A DNA stretch of 64,000 bases. Source: JANXSF01 sp043755435 (GTDB lineage: Bacteria > Acidobacteriota > Terriglobia > Bryobacterales > Bryobacteraceae). The DNA is taken from positions 1 to 64,000 of the forward strand of contig JAYUSZ010000158.1 in NCBI GenBank assembly GCA_043755435.1. The letters are read 5' to 3'. A model generated the notes under the pieces. The model searched no databases, was not told where the DNA came from, and worked only from the letters and a program-made list of their open reading frames with translations. Shown in pieces: positions 18,679 to 26,516 of the stretch. Position 1 is the stretch's first letter. Every line of letters begins with the position of its first letter. The position numbers and the translations under genes are program-made.

Positions 18679-21270
18679 ATGCCGCTTTCCGCTGGCGATA
18701 AGCTTGGCCCGTATGTCGTGACGGCCTCTATAGGGGCCGGGGGTATGGGTGAGGTGTACAAAGCGCGCGACACGCGGCTAGACCGCTCCGTCGCCATCAA
18801 AGTCCTGCCCGAACACATCGCCAAGCGCGACGACCTGCGTGCTCGCTTCGAGCGCGAAGCCCGAGCGGTGGCGTCGCTGAATCACCCCAACATCTGCACC
18901 CTGCACGACATCGGCAACCAGAACGGCACCGGCTACATGGTGATGGAGTTCATGGAGGGCGAGACGCTAGCGGCGCGGATTGCCAAGGGTGCACTGCCGC
19001 TGGATCAGGCGTTGAAGTTTGGCGTGCAAATTGCGGATGCGCTGGATCGTGCGCATCGGGCAGGGGTGACGCATCGCGACGTGAAGCCGGCTAATATTAT
19101 GCTGACGCGTGATGGAGTGAAGGTGCTGGATTTCGGGCTTGCGAAGTCGAGCGCATCTCAAAAGCTCGGGCCCAACGACACGACTCCCGTGGCGGGGCTG
19201 ACCACGGAAGGCACGATTCTAGGCACGCCGCAGTACATGGCTCCAGAGCAGTTCGAAGGTAAAGAAGCCGACGCGCGGGCCGATATCTGGGCTTTTGGCG
19301 CTGTGCTCTACGAAATGGCCACGGGGCAAAAGGCATTTCAGGGCAAGAACTATTCCAGCATGATGGCGTCGATCCTGGCCGCCGAGCCGCCGCCGATGTC
19401 GGTGAAGCCCTTCACCCCGGCTTGGCTCGAAAGGCTGATCCGGCGGTGTTTGGCGAAGGATCCCGAGGACCGCTGGCAGACGATGCGCGATGTCGTGATC
19501 GAGTTGCGAGCGCCGCCGCAGGAATCGCCAGCCGCGTTGAAGACCAGCCGCTGGCCCTGGATCGCGGCCGTGGTGGCGTGTCTAGGGATTGGGCTGCTGG
19601 CGGGAAGCGCGTTGCTGCGCCAATCATGCAAACCCGCCATGCTAATGACATTCGACGTTGTTGCCCCGCCAGACACCCACTTTGCCCCGATTAACACCAT
19701 AGGAGGCTCGGCGATTTCCCCCGACGGGCGCACGCTGGCCTACATTGCCACCTCCGCGGCGGGAGTCGCGCTGCTCCACATCCGCCCACTGGAATCGCTG
19801 GAGGCCCAGGCACAGGCCGGAACAGAAGACGCGGGCCGCCCGTTCTGGTCTCCTGACAGCAAGTCGATCGGATTCGTGGCAGGCGGCAAGCTGAAGCGGA
19901 TCGACGTCGCCGGTGGCAGCCCGGTTGCGCTCTGTGACGTGGCGGTCGCACGGGGCGGTACGTGGAGTGAGGACGGACAGATTCTCTTCGCTGACCGGGG
20001 GATGGGCCTTCGACGAATCGGTGCCTCAGGCGGTACCCCTGTGCCCGTCACCAAAGTGAACCGCGAAGCAGGCGAGACCAGTCATTACTACCCGCAATTT
20101 CTGCCCGGCGGCAAGCAGTACCTATACGTGGTGCGCAGCAACGGAGAGCAGAAGAACAGCCTCTACATCGGAACGCTGGACGGCCAACCAGGGACTAGGC
20201 TAATGGAAGCGGGATACAGCGCACAGTACGATCGAAGCAGCGGGCAAGTGCTCTACCTGCAGGGAAATGGAACGCTAATGGCGAGAAAGCTGGAACTGAA
20301 TCCGCCGCGCGTGATTGGGCATGCAGTGAAGGTGGCCGAGGGGGTGCGCTCAGCTTTCGCCAATGGGTATGCGGAGTATACGGTATCAGACAATGGAACC
20401 CTGTTGTACGGACGAGGGAATGAAGGTGGAAAGGCGCAGTTTGTTTGGAGGGATCGATCGGGAAAGCAGTTGGCAGCGGTGAGCCAGCCGGTGGAAATCG
20501 GGCTTGGTTACACTCTGTCGCCGGAAGGAGACCGTGTCGCGTACGCCTCAAATCCCAGCTTGGGCCAGGCGGATGTATGGGTACTGGAGTTGTCGCGAGG
20601 GATCAGCACCCGGATCACGTTCAAGGGAGGCAGCTCTCCCGAATGGTCACCGGACGGGAAGCATCTGTATTACATGAACGAAAAAGGAATCCAGCGGAAA
20701 GCAGCGGATGGGAGTGGGGATCCGGAGTTCCTGCTGAAGGGGGTCGGGACCGAATTTCCTTCCAGCGTATCGCCTGACGGAAAGGCACTGCTGTATGGGT
20801 TGTTGAACGACATCAAGGTGCTACGGTTGATCGGGGAGCGAAAGACTGAACCGTATTTGGAGACAAAGTACACAGAAGCACAAGCAGTATTCTCGCCTGA
20901 CGGGCGCTGGGTGGCATACCATTCAGACGAATCGGGACGCCTCGAAATCTATGTCCAGGGGTACCCTGAGCGACGCGGAAAGTGGTTGGTGTCGCCCGAA
21001 GGCGGAGTGAATCCGCAGTGGCGCGGGGATGGGAAGGAGTTGTTCTGGGGCAAACGCGATGGCACGGTGATGGTGGCCAGCATCGGGCTGCAGGCAGCGG
21101 GAGTGCAGGTGGGGCGAGCGAAAGCTCTGTTCCGGGCCACGGGCGGGAAAAGTAACTTTTTCCGCCCCGCACGTGACGGAAAGCAGTTCTTGATTGCGGA
21201 GCCGGTAGGCGGGCAGCAGGATCTCCCCATGGTGGTGATCCAGAACTGGGCCGCCCGGCTGGAGAAATAA
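18679..21270 (+). CDS. Membrane Ser/Thr protein kinase with TolB-like beta-propeller (intact)
   Basis: An 863-residue eukaryotic-type kinase. Residues 10-275 are the catalytic domain: glycine loop IGAGGMGEV (18-26), ATP-anchoring K41 in VAIKVL, E60 of helix C, catalytic THRDVKPANI (131-140) with D134, and the DFG at 151-153, then GTPQYMAPE. A single membrane helix (WIAAVVACLGIGLLAGSALL) near residue 300 is followed by an outer domain of TolB/WD40-like blades (ISPDGRTLAYIA, WSPDSKSIGFV, WSPDGKHLYYM, FSPDGRWVAYHSD). The topology is cytoplasmic kinase, external sensor. It is the only complete copy of three in tandem; its neighbours are broken. The first codon lies 5 bp after a conserved 48-bp element, with no evident ribosome binding site. 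Confidence 0.92.
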   Translation: MPLSAGDKLGPYVVTASIGAGGMGEVYKARDTRLDRSVAIKVLPEHIAKRDDLRARFEREARAVASLNHPNICTLHDIGNQNGTGYMVMEFMEGETLAARIAKGALPLDQALKFGVQIADALDRAHRAGVTHRDVKPANIMLTRDGVKVLDFGLAKSSASQKLGPNDTTPVAGLTTEGTILGTPQYMAPEQFEGKEADARADIWAFGAVLYEMATGQKAFQGKNYSSMMASILAAEPPPMSVKPFTPAWLERLIRRCLAKDPEDRWQTMRDVVIELRAPPQESPAALKTSRWPWIAAVVACLGIGLLAGSALLRQSCKPAMLMTFDVVAPPDTHFAPINTIGGSAISPDGRTLAYIATSAAGVALLHIRPLESLEAQAQAGTEDAGRPFWSPDSKSIGFVAGGKLKRIDVAGGSPVALCDVAVARGGTWSEDGQILFADRGMGLRRIGASGGTPVPVTKVNREAGETSHYYPQFLPGGKQYLYVVRSNGEQKNSLYIGTLDGQPGTRLMEAGYSAQYDRSSGQVLYLQGNGTLMARKLELNPPRVIGHAVKVAEGVRSAFANGYAEYTVSDNGTLLYGRGNEGGKAQFVWRDRSGKQLAAVSQPVEIGLGYTLSPEGDRVAYASNPSLGQADVWVLELSRGISTRITFKGGSSPEWSPDGKHLYYMNEKGIQRKAADGSGDPEFLLKGVGTEFPSSVSPDGKALLYGLLNDIKVLRLIGERKTEPYLETKYTEAQAVFSPDGRWVAYHSDESGRLEIYVQGYPERRGKWLVSPEGGVNPQWRGDGKELFWGKRDGTVMVASIGLQAAGVQVGRAKALFRATGGKSNFFRPARDGKQFLIAEPVGGQQDLPMVVIQNWAARLEK

Positions 21271-21274
21271 CGAG

Positions 21275-21683
21275 ATGCCACTATCCCCCGGCGAAAAGCG
21301 CGGGCCTTACGAAATCCTCTCCGCGATCGGGGCGGGAGGGATGGGCGAGGTCTTATAAGGCTCGCGACACGCGGCTCGACCGCACCGTGGCCGTCAAGGT
21401 GCTGCCGGAGCACATCGCCCAGCGCGAGGACGTGCGCGCCCGCTTCGAACGCGAAGCCCGTGCGGTCGCCTCTCTGAATCATCCGAATATCTGCTCGTTG
21501 TTTGACATCGGACCCGGCTATATGGTGATGGAGCTGATCGAGGGCGAGACGCTGGCTGAACGCATCGCCAAGGGCGCGATTCCGCTGGAGCAGGCTCTGA
21601 AGTTTGCGGTGCAGATCGCCGATGCCCTAGACCGCGCCCACCGCGCCGGAGTAACGCATCGCGATGTGAAGCGGCTTCAATGA
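21275..21683 (+). pseudogene. Truncated and frameshifted Ser/Thr kinase (copy 3)
   Basis: It starts 4 bp after the intact kinase (ATG at 21275, MPLSPGEKRGPYEIL). One additional T in GTCTTATAAG, where its relatives read GTCTATAAG, produces a TAA at 21356. Past that the correct frame continues with VAVKVLPEHIAQRED, FEREARAVASLNHPNICSL, LFDIGPGYMVMELIEGE and THRDVK, then similarity ends abruptly around 21671 and the frame stops at RLQ. The activation loop, C-lobe, membrane helix and propeller are gone. It is clearly a relic, and its retained segment shows exactly what copy 1 has lost. Confidence 0.88.
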
Positions 21684-21722
21684 ATCGGAACTCACCAGAT
21701 TGCTGGCTAGTGAGGGCAAGCT

Positions 21723-21965
21723 TCACTGGGGACGCCGATGAGGATACTGTTCCTGGGCCTCCGGCTGTTCCAGTCGCACCAGTTGTTGAAATGCCTTGGA
21801 ACGCTCCTGGCCGGCTTTGACCTGCATCACCACGGTGTAGAATTCGCTCGCCAGTTCCGGGTAGATGTGCTGCATCTCCTCGCCAAACGCACCAGCGCGT
21901 GAGCGAGTGACAAGCCGGTGCCGAGCACGATTCCCAAAAGGTCGATTGTATCGCCGCCGCCGGAG
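21723..21965 (-). pseudogene. Remnant of a TadC / type II secretion F-domain protein
   Basis: Reading on the minus strand, one frame gives DTIDLLGIVLGTGLSLAHAL and VRLA, then after a single missing base the next frame gives EEMQHIYPELASEFYTVVMQ and VKAGQERSKAFQQLVRLE. Together this is the pattern of the first T2SSF domain of TadC (L-xx-ALDLL-xxx-EAGL-x-L-x-AL ... HPEL-x-EF-xx-V-xxx-AG-xxxx-AL-xx-L). The adjoining halves of the gene are missing. TadC is an inner-membrane platform of Flp/Tad pili. No other tad gene is seen here. The call rests on pattern recognition over about 75 residues. Confidence 0.5.
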
Positions 21966-21979
21966 AGCGCCGACCGACG

Positions 21980-22013
21980 ATCAGTGGCGGTGACAACCCT
22001 TCTCACCACTGAT
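21980..22013 (-). terminator. Inverted repeat downstream of the TonB receptor
   Basis: An 8-bp perfect stem (ATCAGTGG / CCACTGAT) with a further inner TGA/TCA pairing, 33 bp past the receptor stop. No T-run follows on the minus strand; it may act as a Rho-associated or protective hairpin. Confidence 0.4.
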
Positions 22014-22045
22014 CGGGCGCGACGCCCCGAACGAGGTTACCGATC

Positions 22046-25000
22046 CTACCAATACAGCTTCAACCCCAACTGCATGCGGCGCGGTTCGTTGAACTGGCCT
22101 TGGACGCGGCCGAAGTTGGGGTCCTGGACGTTGACGCTGCTGATGCCGGGGCGGAAGCGGTTGAACGCGTTGAACATCTCCCAGCGCAAGTCCAGGCGCA
22201 CGGACTCGGTGAAGCGGAACTCCTTGGCCAGGGAGAAGTTCTCGTTCAGGTTCACGGGCAGGCGGGCCTTGGGATTATGCCGGGTGGAGTTTCCCGCCCG
22301 GTTCGTGGGTTGCGGCCCGAAGAAGGAAGGCTGCTGGAAGAAGCGGTCGGGCCCTTTCCAGTCCGGATTGGCCTTGTTGACGATCCAGCCGTCGTAGGTG
22401 TTGATGGTCGCCGCGCTCCGCCCATTGAACAAAACGGAACTGAGGGCGGCGTTGTTGAACAGCGGCAGCGGATAGCCGCTGGAATAGAACTGGTTGCCGG
22501 CGAAACGCCAATTACCCAACACCCACGCCGCCGGCCCAGAGGCCAGCCACTTCTTGCCCTTGCCGAAGGGCAGCTCATAGATGTAGGTGAACTTGAAGTT
22601 GTGGGTGAGATCATATTCGCCAATCGATTTTTCCAGGCGCCGGTTGTAGTGATCGAGCGTCCCGTTGTCGGGGCGGTAGCCGTCGGCGTCGGTGATCAAC
22701 TTGGAGAACACGTAGGAACCTTGCAGCGTCGAGCCCTGCCCATACCGTTTGTCGATCTTGACGAAGAGGGCATGATAGCTGGAGTGGCCGCTCTTATCGC
22801 CCTGTCCGGCGGCGGTGTCGATATCCCGGAACTGCGGGTAGGGCCGCAATGCCTGCGCCACGCTAACTGGAGCGCAGTTAGCGCTGAACTGGCAGTTGAT
22901 GTCCTGATAAGGACGCCGCAATCCTGCCGCTTGCGCAGCGGGCGAGTCAATGCTGCTCGAAAGCAGGTTTCGACCGTAGCGCTCAAGCAGGGAGAAGGGA
23001 AGTTGGTTGTAACGCTTCAGGCCGGCCACTAGATGGGCACCTATAGTGGCGTGGTAGTTCACCTCCACCACCGTCGAACTGGTCACCTGGCGCTGGAGCG
23101 AAAGCGACCATTGATAGTTCTCAGGAAGCCGGACCGCTTCCCCGTCCCAGTAGGCCGTGGCAGCGCCGTTTGAAAAAGTGGAGTCGAAACTCGGCGGCTT
23201 GATGTAAGGAGGCAGGCCTTGATCGAACTGGAAGGATGGGGTGATGCCGTTATCCAGACTGGCGGGTCTAAAGAGCAAAACGGCACCTTCGAAGTGTATG
23301 CTTCCTGTGGTGGTCTTGGCAATGCCGAAGCTGCGCCCGGCGCTGGCGCGCAGCGCGGTCTTGGCGTTGAGGGCGTAGGCGAGGCCTAACCGCGGCGAGA
23401 GACCGCCATAATATCCCGAAGTGATGCTGCGTTTGTTCTCCCGGCCGGGTCCAAAGCCGGCAAACCGCAGCGCGCCGGGCAGATTTTCCGCCCGCGCATT
23501 GGGAAGCGTCACATCGAGGTCGCTCCACTTATCCTTCTGCTCCAAGGGCGGCAGGGTGAACTCGTAACGGACACCGTAGTTCAGGGTCAGCTTGGGGGTG
23601 AGTTTGTAGTCGTCCTGGAAATACCAGGCGTGGCTGCGCCATTGCTGGCCGATCACGCGTTCGTTCTCCGTTGCGCCGGAGAAGCCCTGACCGAGCAGAA
23701 ACGAGGCGAATCCGTTGCCACCGCCAGTAGAAAGGTTGTTGTCGTTGGGGACAGAGGTGGAGCGCCGGTCCCCGGTCACCCGGCCGGCAATGGTAGCCTC
23801 GCCGAAGCCATTGTAATGAAGGCGCTCCCACAGATACCCCATCTTGAAAGTGTGTTTTCCCTTGACGATAGACAGGTCGTTGCCGAACGAGAATGTAAAT
23901 TCTTCAGAGCCGTCGAAGGCGGTCGTGCCCCACTTGTTGTAGTCGGAGAACTCCACGTTCAGCAGATTCCGGTTGCAGTTCCAGGCACCCTTCAGGCAGA
24001 TGCCCTTGGCCTCCCAACCCCCGTCGAGCGCCGGGGAACTGGCGGCCCTGAACGACTTGTTGACGCCCCCGAACATGTGGTTGACGATGGCCGGAGTAAT
24101 CACCTTGTCATAAGAACCTCGAATCAGTTTGTTCCTCTCGTCCAGTTTGAGCTGCTCGGTCACTGGCATCGGCAGCCCTGGGAAACCGTCCGCGCCAGCC
24201 AATGTTTCGTGCGCGGAGAAGTTGTAAAGGAAGCTGATGCGATCGTTCTGGCCGAAATTGTGATCGCCTTTCGCGCTGAACTTGGTCCAGGGGTCGAGCG
24301 AGGTACCCACGTTATTGATGTAGTTGTTGCGGACGTAGTCGCTGGTTCCGGGAGCGGCTCCATTGTTTGGTTTCAGAATGTCCCGGACGAGAGCGATGTA
24401 GTTGCGCGAGAGGACAGGGAACCGGGCTTGCGGAATCTGGTTACCCGCAAACGGCTGGCGGGTGAAGCCGGAGCCGCTCGCGGTGGTGGTCGCCGGATCG
24501 TAGATGGCCAGGGGGCGCGCGTTGCCGTCCACCCAGTTGCGAAAATCGCCACTGAACATCTCCGGGGTGGGGATGGAGAAGAGGCCGCTCCCGGCCCCGA
24601 CGCGGTTTCGGAACCATTCCCCGGAGGCGAAGAAGAAGCTCTTGTTCCGTCCGTCATAGAGCTTTGGAATCCAGACCGGGCCGCCGACGCTCCAGCCGAA
24701 GTCGTTCTGCTTGTACTTGCCCTTGCGGTCTTCGAAGAAGCGGCGGGCGTCCAGCGCGTCGTTGCGGAGGAACTCATAAGCGGTTCCGTGGAGGCTATTG
24801 GTGCCGGACTTGGACGAGAAGGTAATCATGCCGCCCTGGCCGCGTCCGAATTCCGCCTTGAATCCGTTGGTCTCCACGGCAAATGCGGTGATGGCGTCCA
24901 CCGAAGGCGTGTTGAGGTTGATCGCCCGCACAGAGTGAACACGGCCATTGAGAACCGTAACGCCGTCCAGGGTGGCGCCGAAGGCCCCGCCCTGGCCGCC

Positions 25001-25522
25001 GCCGACGTTGAAGCTGTCGTCGGAAGGCTGGTCGGCTTCCGGGGTGATCAGGGCCAGGTCGAATACGCTGCGCATCGCCCCGCCTACCACCAGAGGCAGC
25101 TCATCCACCAGTTTGTTTGAGACAGATGTGGAAACCTTGGCCGTCGAGGTCTGCAACAGCTCCAGCGTGTCCGCCACCTGGATCGATTCGGTGACTGCGC
25201 CCACCTCCATTTGGGCGTTGATCGTTGCCGTGCTGCCAGCCGAGACAATGACGCCGGCGCGGACAGCGGCCTTGAAACCCTGCTTCTCGACGCGAAGCTG
25301 ATACAGGCCAACGGGCAGCGCGGGGATGGCAAAGTCGCCGGAGCTGGTGGTCTGCGTTGCCTGGGCGACGTTGGTGGCGGTGTTGGTGGCGAGGACGCGT
25401 GCGCCGGGGACTTTCGCTCCCGTCGAGTCGGTGACGGTCCCATTGATGATGCCACGGTCGGTCTGGGCAAAAGCCACTCCGATGGCGCACAAGGTTGTCA
25501 GTAGCCGGTATCTCAAGAACAT
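22046..25522 (-). CDS. Oar-like TonB-dependent outer-membrane receptor
   Basis: An 1158-residue outer-membrane protein. Signal peptide MFLRYRLLTTLCAIGVAFAQ; residues about 25-110 are a carboxypeptidase-regulatory-like domain (INGTVTDSTGAKVPGARVLA, TTSSGDFAIPALPVGLYQL); residues about 120-235 form the plug (DELPLVVGGAMRSV, GVTVLNGRVHS, FKAEFGRGQGGMITFSSKSG). The rest is a long barrel ending in LGLKLYW, with an aromatic last residue suited for BAM recognition. A conventional TonB box is not obvious, as usual for this family. Such receptors are greatly expanded in Acidobacteria and presumably take up polysaccharide pieces or peptides; the substrate here is unknown. Codon use is strongly GC-ending compared with the genes on either side of the 16-26 kb block. 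Confidence 0.92.
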   Translation of the reverse strand: MFLRYRLLTTLCAIGVAFAQTDRGIINGTVTDSTGAKVPGARVLATNTATNVAQATQTTSSGDFAIPALPVGLYQLRVEKQGFKAAVRAGVIVSAGSTATINAQMEVGAVTESIQVADTLELLQTSTAKVSTSVSNKLVDELPLVVGGAMRSVFDLALITPEADQPSDDSFNVGGGQGGAFGATLDGVTVLNGRVHSVRAINLNTPSVDAITAFAVETNGFKAEFGRGQGGMITFSSKSGTNSLHGTAYEFLRNDALDARRFFEDRKGKYKQNDFGWSVGGPVWIPKLYDGRNKSFFFASGEWFRNRVGAGSGLFSIPTPEMFSGDFRNWVDGNARPLAIYDPATTTASGSGFTRQPFAGNQIPQARFPVLSRNYIALVRDILKPNNGAAPGTSDYVRNNYINNVGTSLDPWTKFSAKGDHNFGQNDRISFLYNFSAHETLAGADGFPGLPMPVTEQLKLDERNKLIRGSYDKVITPAIVNHMFGGVNKSFRAASSPALDGGWEAKGICLKGAWNCNRNLLNVEFSDYNKWGTTAFDGSEEFTFSFGNDLSIVKGKHTFKMGYLWERLHYNGFGEATIAGRVTGDRRSTSVPNDNNLSTGGGNGFASFLLGQGFSGATENERVIGQQWRSHAWYFQDDYKLTPKLTLNYGVRYEFTLPPLEQKDKWSDLDVTLPNARAENLPGALRFAGFGPGRENKRSITSGYYGGLSPRLGLAYALNAKTALRASAGRSFGIAKTTTGSIHFEGAVLLFRPASLDNGITPSFQFDQGLPPYIKPPSFDSTFSNGAATAYWDGEAVRLPENYQWSLSLQRQVTSSTVVEVNYHATIGAHLVAGLKRYNQLPFSLLERYGRNLLSSSIDSPAAQAAGLRRPYQDINCQFSANCAPVSVAQALRPYPQFRDIDTAAGQGDKSGHSSYHALFVKIDKRYGQGSTLQGSYVFSKLITDADGYRPDNGTLDHYNRRLEKSIGEYDLTHNFKFTYIYELPFGKGKKWLASGPAAWVLGNWRFAGNQFYSSGYPLPLFNNAALSSVLFNGRSAATINTYDGWIVNKANPDWKGPDRFFQQPSFFGPQPTNRAGNSTRHNPKARLPVNLNENFSLAKEFRFTESVRLDLRWEMFNAFNRFRPGISSVNVQDPNFGRVQGQFNEPRRMQLGLKLYW

Positions 25523-25558
25523 GTAGATTGCTCCCTCCTGATCGCGGTTATACAGTCA

Positions 25559-25755
25559 TCAGACCTGCAAGTCAACAATACGTATTGGGGTGTTGGGGGC
25601 GCGCCAGCGGAAGATTCCCTGCCAGGCCTCAGGCGTCAGCACAACGCGGTCTCGCACCACTTCCTGCGCCACCCTGCTGCCCTGGTAGTTGAAAAAGGCA
25701 AACGATTTATTGCGGATCACCCGGCCCGCCCAAAGAGCCGCCAAAGAGGTTCTGA
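25559..25755 (-). pseudogene. Fragment of a second Oar-like TonB receptor
   Basis: Minus-strand reading gives NLFGGSLGGP in one frame and, after one additional G, VIRNKSFAFFNYQGSRVAQE in the next, then VLTPEAWQGIFRW. This is the stretch after the plug in Oar-like receptors (FGGSLGGPI-x-RNKTFFFFNYQG). Only about 65 residues remain, with a frameshift, so it is a relic. It lies directly upstream of the intact receptor and may be the scar of a recombination between paralogues. Confidence 0.7.
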
Positions 25756-25923
25756 ATGCACTTTGGCCGAGCCAGCCCGGACGACATTGTTGAAGAAGGA
25801 ACCACCCACGACAGCAACGACAATCGTAGGCGCTTGGAAGATGAATCGGTTGTACTCACGCCTCATCTCATGAAGCTGCTCGTACTGCTCGACTGTGAGA
25901 CGTTTATCTTCAATCTCAGCCAC
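25756..25923 (-). pseudogene. N-terminal piece of a small membrane protein fused to the receptor scar
   Basis: The frame from 25923 reads MAEIEDKRLTVEQYEQLHEM and then RREYNRFIFQAPTIVVAVVG, an amphipathic helix followed by a hydrophobic segment. It then runs out of frame into the TonB receptor fragment and stops at 25717. I read it as the start of a small membrane protein cut off by the rearrangement. I do not recognise the family. Confidence 0.4.
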
Positions 25924-26377
25924 GGACGCTCCCTTGTCTGGAACAGTTTTCGTCGGCCTGACGGCTTCTAGAGATTAGATCACATTTCGTAGATCGCAGC
26001 CTTCCTGAAGCAAAAGCAGAACTTCCTTGCCTTAGTCGCAGACCCATTACGCGGTACGAAGGATCAGAAGTTTGCCATCGCGATGAGGGGCCTCGGGCGG
26101 CTGACCGATCAGGCGAACAAGCCATCGGATTAGTTTGAGGAGGCGGTTACGCAAATAGCTGAGCCAATCTTCCGCGTAGGCTCATTCGACTCCGACAAGT
26201 TCCTCAACTCCAGACGTGTGGCTGGCCGATTCGTCAGCAGAATGTTCTCGCCCGTACTTCATAGAGACGCTTATTGTACCGCATCGGAGCGTTTGAAATG
26301 CGGAGATTTAGTTTTGTCTGGATCGTCGGCCACCCGGAAGTTACTTTTGGTTGCATCAACGAAGGTGGATAGCTTCC
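25924..26377. other. Gene-poor stretch with decayed sequence
   Basis: Several partial frames occur (for example a + strand reading with AIAMRGLGRLTDQANKPS), but none is long or recognisable. Given relics on the left and a copy of the kinase-leader element on the right, this is probably eroded sequence. Confidence 0.4.
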
Positions 26378-26425
26378 GAATGCGCCGTAACCCAGGCACT
26401 AACCGCCTCTTGATCATGTAGACTA
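26378..26425 (+). repeat. 48-bp kinase-leader element, copy C
   Basis: Matches copies A and B along its length (ATGCGCCGTAACCCAGGC at the start, TGTAGACTA at the end), but no kinase follows: the next gene is the TIGR03437 protein, about 90 bp further on. Confidence 0.6.
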
Positions 26426-26516
26426 CAGCACCAACTCTAGTGGAGCCTGCACTAGCCCACTAAAGTTTGTACGGATCGAGGCACTGATGTAGAATTTGCT
26501 ATCGGAGGAAAGCTTC

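Noticed and set aside
22100..23032. 310-codon open frame on the + strand opposite the TonB receptor
   Set aside because: Same reason: antisense shadow in a GC-rich gene.
23630..25120. 496-codon open frame on the + strand opposite the TonB receptor
   Set aside because: Shadow of a GC-rich gene; composition is Val/Gly/Ala/Arg-rich without domain pattern and the opposite strand has a perfect family match.
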